From assembly GCA_965267425.1 (NCBI GenBank), contig OZ253959.1, positions 1,860,001 to 1,924,000 of the forward strand: a stretch of DNA of 64,000 nt, in the 5' to 3' direction. The position numbers were made by a program, and so were the translations under genes. The notes under the pieces were generated by a model, which worked only from the letters and a program-made list of their open reading frames with translations, ran no database searches and was not told the DNA's origin. This document shows, one piece after another, positions 53,554 through 62,626 of the stretch (positions are counted from its first letter, which is position 1; each line of letters opens with the position of its first letter). Origin of the DNA: G965267425 sp965267425. Its GTDB lineage: Bacteria; Bacteroidota; Bacteroidia; Flavobacteriales_E; Vicingaceae.

Positions 53554-53593
53554 ACTTCCTCAAAGCTGAATTTCTGAATAGATTTTAGACTGA

Positions 53594-54379
53594 ATGGCGA
53601 TAATTACATTAACAACTGATCTGGGAACAAAAGATCATTACCTGGGATCGCTGAAAGGAGCCATTCTTAGCCAGTTTCCGGAAGCTTCTATTGTAGATAT
53701 TTCCCACGAAGTTGAGCCCTTCGATATTTTGCAAGCTTCCATCATTATTAAAAGTTGTTATCAGGATTTTCCACAAGGGACCATTCACATCATGGGTATC
53801 AATCCAGAGTCCAATCAGCAGACAAGACATGTGTTAATTCATGTGAATGGGCACTATTTTATTGGTGCAGACAATGGAATATTCTCGTTAATATTTGATT
53901 CCAAACCGGATGTAATTGTAGAATTGGATTTACCTCAACAAACTGATCAACTGACATTTCCAACCAAGGATGTTTTTGTTACTGCTGCCTGCCACCTGGC
54001 TCGTGGCGGATCTCCAGAGGTGCTGGGCCCTAAAGTCACGGACTTGAAAGAGCTATCGATGTTCAGGGCGGTGACAGAAGAATATTTAATTAGAGGAATG
54101 GCAACTTATGTAGACCATTATGGCAATGTGCTAACCAATATTCATAAGTCAACCTTCCAATCCTATGCTCAATTTAAATCGTTTTCAATCAGCTTGAAAC
54201 GTTCAGATTATGAAATACATGCCATTTCTACGGCGTATAATGACGTTCCTGAAGGTGAGAAATTGGCCATTTTCAGCTCCAGTGGTTACCTGGAAATTGC
54301 TATCAATAAAGGAAATGCCCATCAATTACTCGGAATAAATAAATCAGACATCATACGAATCGATTTTCATGTTAACTAG
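53594..54379 (+). CDS. SAM hydrolase (adenosine-forming), DUF62 family
   Basis: Hydrolyses S-adenosylmethionine to adenosine and methionine. The 261-residue protein opens with ITLTTDLGTKDHYLGSLKG, and has IVDISHEVEPFDILQAS near residue 35, GTIHIMGINPE, FIGADNGIFSLIF near 95, DVFVTAACHLA and YVDHYGNVLTNI near 175. These are the signature stretches of the DUF62/fluorinase-like fold; the absence of the fluorinase insertion favours the hydrolase. Its last 11 bases overlap the ABM gene, so the two are translated together. Confidence 0.92.
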   Translation: MAIITLTTDLGTKDHYLGSLKGAILSQFPEASIVDISHEVEPFDILQASIIIKSCYQDFPQGTIHIMGINPESNQQTRHVLIHVNGHYFIGADNGIFSLIFDSKPDVIVELDLPQQTDQLTFPTKDVFVTAACHLARGGSPEVLGPKVTDLKELSMFRAVTEEYLIRGMATYVDHYGNVLTNIHKSTFQSYAQFKSFSISLKRSDYEIHAISTAYNDVPEGEKLAIFSSSGYLEIAINKGNAHQLLGINKSDIIRIDFHVN

Positions 54380-54665
54380 AATTGTAAAAATGACTTTCCA
54401 CCAGGAACACGTGGATGATTTCATCGAAATTTTTAATGAAAATAAAAAAGCCATTAGAGGTTTTAAAGGTGTTCAATACCTTGAATTGCTAAGAGATAGC
54501 CATGACCCGAACGTTTTTTTCACACATAGTATTTGGGATGATGCCAAAAATCTTGAAGCCTATCGCAATTCACCATTGTTCTACCAAACATGGTCAAAAA
54601 CCAAAAAACTATTTAGCAGCGCTCCTGAAGCGTGGAGTCTAAATTCTCAATTGCGACTCCCATAA
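54369..54665 (+). CDS. Antibiotic biosynthesis monooxygenase (ABM)-fold protein
   Basis: A 98-residue ferredoxin-like dimeric alpha/beta barrel protein. Core features are the first strand MLTRIVKMTF, the FKGVQYLELLRDSHDPNVFFTHSIWDD strand pair and EAYRNSPLFYQTW helix, as in ABM (pfam03992) proteins. Members include quinol monooxygenases and haem-degrading enzymes, but no cofactor-binding residues are distinctive here, so the function stays open. Overlap with the SAM hydrolase stop (54369-54379) suggests co-translation. Confidence 0.82.
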   Translation: MLTRIVKMTFHQEHVDDFIEIFNENKKAIRGFKGVQYLELLRDSHDPNVFFTHSIWDDAKNLEAYRNSPLFYQTWSKTKKLFSSAPEAWSLNSQLRLP

Positions 54666-54754
54666 ATTTTGCTGAATTGGAAACATATCTATGCTAAATC
54701 AAATAATAAATTTTGACACCATCAGTTATTACACGTAACTGTTCCTGTTTTTTC

Positions 54755-54762
54755 TACATTTG
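54755..54762 (+). promoter_or_regulatory. Putative -7 box (TACATTTG) seven bases before the second TonB receptor
   Basis: Full TAnnTTTG match; transcription is predicted to begin one or two bases before ATG 54770, another candidate leaderless transcript. Confidence 0.5.
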
Positions 54763-54769
54763 AAGCGTA

Positions 54770-57244
54770 ATGAATGGAGTCGTAAAATGTTTACTGTGCA
54801 TAGGTTTGGTATTGAGCAGCTTGATGACAATAGCCCAGGAAATGGTGACTCTTTCAGGCACTGTCAAAGATGAAAACGGACTTCCCATTATTGCAGCAAG
54901 TGTAGGTGTCCTAGGAGAACCAGGAGGAACCGTCACCGACGAATACGGTAATTACACCATTTCCGTCCCAGTTAACCAGAAATTCACATTGGTCTTTCGA
55001 CATCTCAGTCACAAGACAGAACGTGAAGAATTGTTTTTCGAAAAACCGGGAAACCAGACCTTTAATTATGAGATGAAACAGTCTTCTTATGAGCTGATAG
55101 AAATACGCATTGAAGATGAAGAGGTGAGAAAATCTACCATGAATCGGCTGGATCCTAAAGTCTTGTCTTCAATGCCCAACCCATCCGGTCAGTTTGAAGC
55201 CATTTTGAAGACGTTTGCGGGTGTTTCATCTAACAATGAATTGAGTTCCCAATATTCCGTTCGTGGTGGGAACTTTGACGAGAACCTGGTGTACGTAAAT
55301 GACGTTCAAATTTATAGGCCCTTTCTTATTCGAAGTGGTCAACAAGAAGGCTTGAGTTTTATCAACTCTGATATGGTTTCTTCCGTGTTGTTCTCGGCCG
55401 GAGGATTTGATGCCAGGTACGGCGATAAAATGTCTTCCGTATTGGATGTGAAATACAGACGTCCTTACGAATTTGGAGGTTCAGGGTATGTGAGTTTACT
55501 AGGAGCAGGTTTCCAAATTGAAGACTCACCTGGAGATCATCGTTTTTCGTATACCGCTGGATTTCGATATAAAACCAATCAATATGTCTTGAATAGTTTA
55601 GATACCGAAGGTCAGTACAAACCAGCTTTCACGGATTTTCAGACATTCATGTCCTATGACATGAGTGAGTCCTGGGAAATTGGATTTTTAGGTAATGTCG
55701 CATTCAATCGTTATCAATTCATACCTGAAACCCGTCAAACCGAATTCGGAACTTTTCAGCAAGCATTAAGACTAACTGTATTCTTTGAAGGGCAAGAAAT
55801 CAGCAACTATGAAACGTACTTTGGCGCCCTCACCAATCGATTTCAATTGGGAGAAGATCATCAGCTAAAATTCATTATTTCATCGTTCCAATCGTTTGAA
55901 GATGAGACATTTGATATAAATGGCGCCTATTTTATTGATGAGTTGGAAAATGATATTGGCGAAGACAATTTCGGTGACGTTGCCTTTAATCGAGGAGTGG
56001 GTGGCTACATTGATCATGCCAGAAACTATTTGGAAGCTACCGTTATCAATGCACGTTTAATTGATCGATTAAAACGGGGAGATCACAATATTGAATTCGG
56101 TGCCAGTGCACAACAAGAAATCATTGACGATAACTTAAGCGAATGGGCGGTTCTGGATTCTGCAGGACATTCCATCCCTAAATCTCCTGACAATCCTGGA
56201 ATCTATGATGACCCCACTCAAACACTTGAGCTGAGTGAAGTATTGAGAGCACAAAACAGAATTGAGTCTATGCGTTATGATGCGTACATTCAAGATGCCA
56301 TAACTTGGAAACTAAGTGACAGCAGTTACAATGCCCTAACAGCAGGCATTCGGGCTGGATATTGGGATTTTAATGACGAATTGATTATTAGTCCAAGGGC
56401 TACTTTTTCACATAAACCGGCCTGGAAACGGAATTACCTTTTTCGCTTATCAACCGGGTATTATTACCAACCTCCTTTTTACAGAGAGATGAGAGACTTT
56501 GAAGGAAAGGTTAATCAAGATATTAAATCGCAAGAGTCCATTCATTTTGTGTTTGGTACGGATTACAATTTCCAAGCCTGGAAAAGACCTTTCAAGTTCA
56601 CGGGTGAAGCCTATTACAAGTTAATGGACGACATCATTCCATATGTTCGGGACAACGTACGTATTCGTTATTTTGGCACCAATAATGCCAAGGCCTACGC
56701 CGCTGGTTTGGATTTTAAAATCAATGGTGAATTTGTAAAGGGTGTAGAATCGTGGTTTAGTCTCTCCTTGATGAAGACGGAAGAAGATTTAAAAGATGAC
56801 TTTTACATTGATGATTCGGGTAATGTTGTTGAACCTGGTTACATTCCTCGTCCAACCGATCAACGTTTAAATTTCAGTTTGTTCTTCCAGGACTATTTGC
56901 CCAAAAACCCAACCATTAAGATGAACCTCACCTTGCATCTTGCAACAGGGCTTCCATTTGGACCACCAGAAAGTGATAAATACCTTCATACTCTTCGATA
57001 TCCTCCTTATCGACGTGTTGATATTGGTTTAGGTAAACTTCTTGTTGGTGAAGTCAATAAGAAGTCTTCAGGCTTTGGAAGCCACTTCAAATCGGTTTGG
57101 TTGAGCTTGGAGGTATTCAACTTATTCGGTATTTCAAATACCATTTCTTATTTGTGGGTAAAAGACATTACCAATGCCTCCTATGCCGTACCTAATTTCT
57201 TGACGCAAAGGCAAGCCAATTTGCGACTTCATGTTCGGTTCTAA
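54770..57244 (+). CDS. TonB-dependent outer-membrane receptor
   Basis: An 824-residue receptor. Signal ends TIAQ (residue 24); residues about 25-110 are a carboxypeptidase-regulatory-like beta domain (MVTLSGTVKDENGLPIIAAS). The plug has YSVRGGNFDENLVYVNDVQIYRP near 163 and DMVSSVLFSAGGFDARYGDKMSSVLDVKYRR, followed by a beta barrel ending in an aromatic-terminated strand (ANLRLHVRF). The layout is of the FecA/iron-complex type but the ligand is unknown. No SusD partner follows. Convergent with the hypothetical gene at 57247, with two bases between the stops. Confidence 0.92.
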   Translation: MNGVVKCLLCIGLVLSSLMTIAQEMVTLSGTVKDENGLPIIAASVGVLGEPGGTVTDEYGNYTISVPVNQKFTLVFRHLSHKTEREELFFEKPGNQTFNYEMKQSSYELIEIRIEDEEVRKSTMNRLDPKVLSSMPNPSGQFEAILKTFAGVSSNNELSSQYSVRGGNFDENLVYVNDVQIYRPFLIRSGQQEGLSFINSDMVSSVLFSAGGFDARYGDKMSSVLDVKYRRPYEFGGSGYVSLLGAGFQIEDSPGDHRFSYTAGFRYKTNQYVLNSLDTEGQYKPAFTDFQTFMSYDMSESWEIGFLGNVAFNRYQFIPETRQTEFGTFQQALRLTVFFEGQEISNYETYFGALTNRFQLGEDHQLKFIISSFQSFEDETFDINGAYFIDELENDIGEDNFGDVAFNRGVGGYIDHARNYLEATVINARLIDRLKRGDHNIEFGASAQQEIIDDNLSEWAVLDSAGHSIPKSPDNPGIYDDPTQTLELSEVLRAQNRIESMRYDAYIQDAITWKLSDSSYNALTAGIRAGYWDFNDELIISPRATFSHKPAWKRNYLFRLSTGYYYQPPFYREMRDFEGKVNQDIKSQESIHFVFGTDYNFQAWKRPFKFTGEAYYKLMDDIIPYVRDNVRIRYFGTNNAKAYAAGLDFKINGEFVKGVESWFSLSLMKTEEDLKDDFYIDDSGNVVEPGYIPRPTDQRLNFSLFFQDYLPKNPTIKMNLTLHLATGLPFGPPESDKYLHTLRYPPYRRVDIGLGKLLVGEVNKKSSGFGSHFKSVWLSLEVFNLFGISNTISYLWVKDITNASYAVPNFLTQRQANLRLHVRF

Positions 57245-57246
57245 AG

Positions 57247-57825
57247 TTATTCTTGATCCAATAAACGTTGGTAATTGACTTCAAAAGAAAAGTTCAATGC
57301 GATGTAATCAAATGTATCGCGATTTAGGGCAAAATTCTTCTCTGCCGAAGAAGCAGAAAGGATAAATGCACCTTTTTCATTTTCAAAATAGTAATGTATT
57401 GCTTTAATGGAATTGCTCTTATCAAGAAACGTAAACATGGTGTAAGAACAATCCAATTGCACACCTTCTAACTGACCATCTCCCCTTCCCGCATAACGGT
57501 TATATTTTTTGCGAAGACCACTTTTGTAGTTTTTCCAGAAATTTTTTCCATTTTCTTTTACTGATGCAGTATATCTAACCACACTACAACGAATACCCTC
57601 ACCTGATTGTAAGGTGGTGTCTCTGGGCCCAATGGCCACAAGCAATACTTTATCACTTACGTTTTCAGTTCTTTTCCATGATTCAGGGATGGGCATTGAA
57701 AAATGTGCATCCTTATCCACATAAAGGAAATATTGTTGTCCAAAGGATTCCCTGCCAACTACGATCCAAAGGATCAATAAAAGCCCTGGTCTAATAATAT
57801 TGGAAAGACGATGCTGTACCTGCAC
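57247..57825 (-). CDS. Exported protein of unknown function (PsbP/DcrB-like pattern)
   Basis: A 192-residue protein; I do not recognise a precise family. A hydrophobic segment ends GRESFGQQ (near 30). The rest shows the pattern YVDKDAHFSMPIPESWKR, a surface-exposed strand region and ASSAEKNFALNRDTFDYIALNFSF, which is reminiscent of PsbP/DcrB-like proteins. The start is GTG 57825 and overlaps the upstream gene by 35 bases; a later TTG at 57777 is possible but leaves a short signal. It is the last gene of the minus-strand run. Confidence 0.55.
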   Translation of the reverse strand: MQVQHRLSNIIRPGLLLILWIVVGRESFGQQYFLYVDKDAHFSMPIPESWKRTENVSDKVLLVAIGPRDTTLQSGEGIRCSVVRYTASVKENGKNFWKNYKSGLRKKYNRYAGRGDGQLEGVQLDCSYTMFTFLDKSNSIKAIHYYFENEKGAFILSASSAEKNFALNRDTFDYIALNFSFEVNYQRLLDQE

Positions 57826-58744
57826 TGGTGATTAAAGTCAATTTAAATCCCTCCGAATCACAATCTCCAACTTTGGTAACCGATGTTGTCCCTTGCAATC
57901 GATATCCCGCTTCAATTTCCAATGATGCCGTTTGGGTGGCATGAATCATTTTTCCTTGAGTAAGAATAAATGGACCTTCAAATCCGCCTGTTGGATGACA
58001 ATTTTCGAATAAAAAGTTGGTTGGTATGGTCGTTTCAAAAGAATCACCATTTCGATTGGTACCTTTTTCAGCTATTCCAACTGAATCAGCACTTATTTCG
58101 AGTGTTACCGTAGACCAATCCAAACCATCCACATCCCATGTTCGTTTTTTGGTGATACGCCAGTTGCGTTCAGCTCCATTATCAAAAGTTACTTCTAAGG
58201 TTCCTCGAATAACATGTGTGATGGGATTGGTCACAAACAAGGTATTCAGTGTTCCGCCATTCAGGTTTGTTACTGTAAGGGACCCATTGAATTCCAACAC
58301 CTCATTATTGGCATTAAATTGAATCTTATAGTTTTGGTAATGTAAGGTAATTTGTGTTCCTGCGGCACCCCATTTGGCACCTGCCGGTGAAACATCCACT
58401 TGAATGCTTCCACTAAGCACTCTACCGCTACAGTTTGAAGAACCATCATATCTAACTGTATAACCCAACGCAGAAGAATCAACTTTAAATACGCCACATG
58501 GAAGAATTAATGCATTTCCGCTAAGTCTTGCCGTCTCTACTCCCGTCTTGCTCAACGCAGTAAAAACATCGTTTATGGATTCGTCATATTCCGTTCTAAC
58601 GGTTTCGTCATTCGACCCTTCTTCTTCTATATCAAAAGGGTTTTCAATTACTTCATCATCATCTTTCTTACATGAAGTTGTAAATACAATAGACATTGAA
58701 ATGAAGGCTATGGAACAAAATTTGAAAATTATTTGGGGTTTCAT
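57791..58744 (-). CDS. Lipoprotein of unknown function
   Basis: A 317-residue envelope lipoprotein (TTSC, Cys25, followed by an acidic KKDDDE linker). No family recognised. The body is beta-rich with paired Cys (ALILPCGVFK, GSSNCSGRV, FENCHPTGG, VGDCDSEGF) that could form disulfides, and a YDESINDVFTALSKTG helix near the N-terminus. It starts nine bases after the RluD stop, in the same direction, and overlaps the next gene by 35 bases. Confidence 0.65.
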   Translation of the reverse strand: MKPQIIFKFCSIAFISMSIVFTTSCKKDDDEVIENPFDIEEEGSNDETVRTEYDESINDVFTALSKTGVETARLSGNALILPCGVFKVDSSALGYTVRYDGSSNCSGRVLSGSIQVDVSPAGAKWGAAGTQITLHYQNYKIQFNANNEVLEFNGSLTVTNLNGGTLNTLFVTNPITHVIRGTLEVTFDNGAERNWRITKKRTWDVDGLDWSTVTLEISADSVGIAEKGTNRNGDSFETTIPTNFLFENCHPTGGFEGPFILTQGKMIHATQTASLEIEAGYRLQGTTSVTKVGDCDSEGFKLTLITSAGTASSFQYY

Positions 58745-58753
58745 GGCGTTGTT

Positions 58754-59788
58754 TTACTCTTGACTATTTTTCGAAAAGTTACGCCATTTTTTTAATACTT
58801 GTTCCATGTCATCAGGCAATTCTGATTCAAAAGTCAAGTTCTCTCCGGTAATTGGATGCACAAATCCAAGTGTCCTGGCATGCAAACTTTGCCTTGGTAT
58901 GATATCAAAACAATTTTGAACAAACTGCTTGTATTTGGTGAAAGTGGTGCCTTTTAAAATCTTGTCTCCACCGTATTCAATATCATTGAACAACGGATGC
59001 CCTATGTGCTTCATATGAGCACGTATCTGATGAGTTCTTCCTGTTTCAAGTTTGCACTCTACCAATGTCACGTAGCCAAATCGTTCTACAATCTTATAAT
59101 TGGTTTTTGCATATTTTCCAAACTCTCCATCTGGAAATACACTCATGACTTTTCGATTTTTCAAACTGCGTCCTATGTGACCTTCAATGCTTCCTTCTTC
59201 CTCTTCAAAGTTTCCCCAAACCAACGCATAGTAAGAACGTTCAATGGTTCGATCAAAGAACAATTTGGACAATTTGGAAAGGGTTAATTCGGTTTTGGCT
59301 ATCACCATGATGCCAGTGGTATCTTTGTCTAAACGATGAACAATTCCAGGACGATCTTCAAATCCATCATTTTTTGAGGGTAATGTTCCGAAGTGATGCA
59401 GCAGTGCATTTACAAGAGTTCCGCTAAAGTTGCCATACCCGGGGTGGACAACCAAACCTGCTTGTTTATTAATAATGATCAGGTGATCGTCTTCAAATAA
59501 TATATCAAGGGGGATGTCTTCGGGCGTCAATTCAACCTGTCTGGGTGGATAAGGCAATACGATAGATACGACATCATTGGGATGTACTTTGTAATTGGCT
59601 TTTACAATTTTATCATTGACAAGAATATTTCCTGCTTCTGCCGCCTGTTTAATTTTACTTCTGCTGGTATTGGGTAATCGATCGGACAAAAATTTGTCGA
59701 TTCGGAGAAAATCCTGGCCTTTGTCTGCGATGATCTTGTGGTGCTCAAAGAGTTCACCATTAAACTCTTCCTGCAATTCTTCGGACAT
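58754..59788 (-). CDS. rluD: 23S rRNA pseudouridine synthase, RluD type
   Basis: Makes pseudouridine in helix 69 of 23S rRNA (RluD type; RluC-type specificity is possible). The 344-residue protein has an S4 RNA-binding domain near residues 28-85 (RIDKFLSDRLPNTSRSKIKQ), the catalytic Asp in HRLDKDTTGIMVIAK near 155, LVECKLETGRTHQIRAHM near 245 and HPLFNDIEYGG. It follows the T9SS gene by six bases and precedes the lipoprotein gene by nine, inside a probable operon with the PASTA gene. Confidence 0.9.
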   Translation of the reverse strand: MSEELQEEFNGELFEHHKIIADKGQDFLRIDKFLSDRLPNTSRSKIKQAAEAGNILVNDKIVKANYKVHPNDVVSIVLPYPPRQVELTPEDIPLDILFEDDHLIIINKQAGLVVHPGYGNFSGTLVNALLHHFGTLPSKNDGFEDRPGIVHRLDKDTTGIMVIAKTELTLSKLSKLFFDRTIERSYYALVWGNFEEEEGSIEGHIGRSLKNRKVMSVFPDGEFGKYAKTNYKIVERFGYVTLVECKLETGRTHQIRAHMKHIGHPLFNDIEYGGDKILKGTTFTKYKQFVQNCFDIIPRQSLHARTLGFVHPITGENLTFESELPDDMEQVLKKWRNFSKNSQE

Positions 59789-59794
59789 ATTGTG

Positions 59795-61684
59795 TCAGTT
59801 TTGAATCACCAGTTTTTGAACGGCACTGGAGCCATTAGGATGTTGATAAATTACCATGTACAATCCGTTTCTTAAATGATGAACATCAGCAACCATTTGA
59901 TCTGAATTTACGGTTTGTTGGAAATGTGATATTCCTTGGAGATCGAAGATTGAAATTGTTCCTTCACGATCAGGAAGGCTTATATTAACTTGTCCAGAAG
60001 CGGGATTGGGGAAAACATGGATATCATACTTCAATGGCGTTGCCAATTCCGTTACGCCAACTAAGGGTTCTTGCAAATCTCTGAATACAGGACGAATCAT
60101 CAACGAGCCATCCACCGCAATGGTTGAATCAGCACCTGATTCTTTCCAGATGCCCCCCACTCGATAAAAAACTTTATCACGATTGCCGGTATTGGCATCA
60201 AATCCTATGTTCAATGGATCTCTGGTCTGTTTTAACCATCCCACATAAAATGTTCCTTCCACTAATACTGTGGCATCAAATGTATAACGCTGAAACTCAT
60301 TAATTCTTCCATAATCTGGTCTATCTATTCTATCGTTGAGATGAATAACATCTCCGGGTTCTCCACCATCTTCTTCCCAAACCGCTAATTGAAATTTATC
60401 CAGGCTACGATCAAAAACAACAGGATTAAAATACAAGTCCAAAGATGTTAGTGTGTCTCTCACGCCATCAGGAATCACAAATTTAACGGCCAATTCATTT
60501 CCTGTTCCAACCACTCCATATCCTGCTTCTGCCGTACCGTCGTCATATGCGTAATGGCTTCCAAATACCTGGTAATCATTTACCGTATTATTTAGTAGAT
60601 TAATATCATCAAAAGCCGTTGACGAAGAAACCTCTACGAAGTTTTCAACTCGAAAAAACGTCACATCTCCGTAAGCACTATTCTGCGGAAATCGATTAAA
60701 CCCTGCTAGCGCGTTGTTAAACGTAACTGTCTTTCTTGGATCAATGGCTCCACCTCCTTCAATCGAATCTTCCCAAATCAAATCATCAAATTCATCATAG
60801 ATTTTAATCTTACGATCAATATTCTGATTGGAATTTGAATAGTTGTATACCCAAAGTTGCACTTGGCTTTTGGTAAGCGCTTCTGCATTGGCATTGTAAT
60901 GATGCCAGGGCATTGCCTCATAATCAACTACTACTGATGAAGCTGGACGTTGGATGGCAAAATCCGTAAGGGCTTTGATATCTGCTAATTTCCCGGAAAC
61001 TAAGGTTATGTTATCAAGGTGCCAATGATCCACGCTGCCCGCCTGATTGCCAAAATTGAAAAACCGAATTTGGAAGGCTTCATGGTAATATTTGGGATCG
61101 ACTTTAATGTACTTTCGCTTAAAGGCCATCAAATCATATCCTCTTGAACTCCATTCATAGAAAAAGAGTCCATTTTCATCGCTAAATTGCAAAACCAATG
61201 AATCTTGTTCCTGTGTGGCAAAGGGATTATTTCCTTGCGGTTGGTAATCAAAAAATAAATAAACAGAATCTACATCGGGATCCAATAGATCCACCTTATC
61301 AAGACGAATGGGCAACGATGTCATTTCATCATTTTTATCCGTTGTTGTGGCTGTAAAACTATAGGGATAGCCATCTTCATTTAGTCCATCTAAGGTGGCA
61401 ACACCCAACGTTATAGGTTCGGCACCAAATGAATAATTTGGATAAGCAGATTGATCTTGCCATTTATCACGATGCAATCGACCGGGAAAGGTTGAAAAAT
61501 CATCAATGAAAATAATTTTGGAGGAGTCAAGGTCAACATCAATGGTATCGAAATCAGACTTCGCCTTCTTGAAGTTGGCTTCCTGTTGTTCAAAATTCAT
61601 TTTTTCAATTGGCAACAACACTTGCTGAGCATAAGCACTCGACACCAACGACAAGCAAATCAATATACTTTTAAAGCTGTTCAT
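59795..61684 (-). CDS. Secreted protein with T9SS type A sorting domain
   Basis: A 629-residue secreted protein with no recognised catalytic domain. Signal ends AYAQ (residue 20). The body contains a jelly-roll-like stretch (FFDYQPQGNNPFATQEQDSLVLQFSDENGLFFYEWSS, near 150-190, and SVDHWHLDNITLV near 225), typical of extracellular binding modules in Bacteroidota. The C-terminus (VFPNPASGQVNISL to QKLVIQN, about 75 residues) is the type A sorting domain for T9SS export. Its first 14 bases overlap the PASTA gene. Confidence 0.88.
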   Translation of the reverse strand: MNSFKSILICLSLVSSAYAQQVLLPIEKMNFEQQEANFKKAKSDFDTIDVDLDSSKIIFIDDFSTFPGRLHRDKWQDQSAYPNYSFGAEPITLGVATLDGLNEDGYPYSFTATTTDKNDEMTSLPIRLDKVDLLDPDVDSVYLFFDYQPQGNNPFATQEQDSLVLQFSDENGLFFYEWSSRGYDLMAFKRKYIKVDPKYYHEAFQIRFFNFGNQAGSVDHWHLDNITLVSGKLADIKALTDFAIQRPASSVVVDYEAMPWHHYNANAEALTKSQVQLWVYNYSNSNQNIDRKIKIYDEFDDLIWEDSIEGGGAIDPRKTVTFNNALAGFNRFPQNSAYGDVTFFRVENFVEVSSSTAFDDINLLNNTVNDYQVFGSHYAYDDGTAEAGYGVVGTGNELAVKFVIPDGVRDTLTSLDLYFNPVVFDRSLDKFQLAVWEEDGGEPGDVIHLNDRIDRPDYGRINEFQRYTFDATVLVEGTFYVGWLKQTRDPLNIGFDANTGNRDKVFYRVGGIWKESGADSTIAVDGSLMIRPVFRDLQEPLVGVTELATPLKYDIHVFPNPASGQVNISLPDREGTISIFDLQGISHFQQTVNSDQMVADVHHLRNGLYMVIYQHPNGSSAVQKLVIQN

Positions 61685-62522
61685 TTTCTAAATTCATAAA
61701 TTCTCCAATTGCCGTACTGTCCAATAACGTAATAGTTGTATCAATCTTGCCCGAGTCAAGGGTATATTCAACATCTACTGAACTTCCCATTCTCAACCAG
61801 GAATCAATTCCGTAATGAGGTGATTGCTTGTAAATTCTTGCTGCCAGCGAATCTTCAGCGTTGAGAACTGTTTCATCATAGTACTCAGCGCCAATGTTTA
61901 AATATGACTCCCACAAATCTTTCATAGCCTCTTCCCGAGTCAAATTAATGATTAAAGGTACCAATATTTTATCTTCACTGAGACCACCTCCAAGCACCAA
62001 ATCAATTTCTGTCCCTTTTGGCACCTCGGTTCCAGGTTCGATGTCGTCACCGTCAAATTGTTGCAATAAAACACAGTCAAAACATTGATCTGGTCTGTAG
62101 GACAACAATCCCACTTCCAATCCAGCACTTTTCAACGTCTCAATGGCCGCCCGTTTTGATTTATCAACTAGGTGAGGCATAAATGCATTTTCAGGCTTCA
62201 TCTTATTGATGGTCAGGTAAATTATCCTTCCATCTTTCACAGCAGAACCCGCTTCAGGATGTTGCTCCAACACAATTCCCCTTGGCGCATTATCCCTGTA
62301 CAATGAATCCATGATTTGATAGGTCAATCCCCTCTTCTCAAGAATCTCCTCCACTTCAATTTCAATAAACCCCATTAAATCCGGAACTTCAACAGTCTCT
62401 CCATGCAATGTGTATTTATCAAGATACCAAAGTGCCCACCAACAAATTCCTAGAAAAAATAGGGCAGCAATAATCCATTGCAACATGAACTTTCTGGCAA
62501 ATAAAATCCGAATCAACTTCAT
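61671..62522 (-). CDS. Membrane protein with three PASTA domains, no kinase
   Basis: A 283-residue protein with one N-terminal transmembrane helix (near 16-34) and three PASTA units outside the membrane: VEVPDLMGFIEIEVEEILEKRG near 43, FMPHLVDKSKRAAIETLKSAG near 114 and VPLIINLTREEAMKDL near 188. PASTA domains bind muropeptides or cell-wall fragments in Gram-positive kinases and PBPs; here they stand alone. The gene lies back-to-back with ddl, whose product makes D-Ala-D-Ala, so a peptidoglycan role is inferred. It leads the operon with the T9SS protein and rluD. Confidence 0.9.
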   Translation of the reverse strand: MKLIRILFARKFMLQWIIAALFFLGICWWALWYLDKYTLHGETVEVPDLMGFIEIEVEEILEKRGLTYQIMDSLYRDNAPRGIVLEQHPEAGSAVKDGRIIYLTINKMKPENAFMPHLVDKSKRAAIETLKSAGLEVGLLSYRPDQCFDCVLLQQFDGDDIEPGTEVPKGTEIDLVLGGGLSEDKILVPLIINLTREEAMKDLWESYLNIGAEYYDETVLNAEDSLAARIYKQSPHYGIDSWLRMGSSVDVEYTLDSGKIDTTITLLDSTAIGEFMNLENEQL

Positions 62523-62549
62523 TTAGCTGTGATAATTTCTAATCGAAGG

Positions 62550-62557
62550 CAAATATA
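62550..62557 (-). promoter_or_regulatory. Putative -7 box (TATATTTG) of the PASTA operon
   Basis: Full match on the minus strand, predicted start near 62544, leader of about 22 bases to ATG 62522. Confidence 0.5.
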
Positions 62558-62595
62558 AAAATAATGAAGGCCTTCTTTTTATGTGGAATCGATTC

Positions 62596-62603
62596 TATAT
62601 TTA
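62596..62603 (+). promoter_or_regulatory. Putative -7 box (TATATTTA) for ddl
   Basis: Lies downstream of the ATG at 62564 and 24 bases before ATG 62627, so it supports 62627 as the true ddl start. Confidence 0.45.
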
Positions 62604-62626
62604 CATGGAATTCTTTAGTGGCATTT

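Noticed and set aside
53483..53563. Extended N-terminus of PhoH from TTG 53563
   Set aside because: The extra 27 residues lie across the predicted phoH promoter and do not resemble the family N-terminus.
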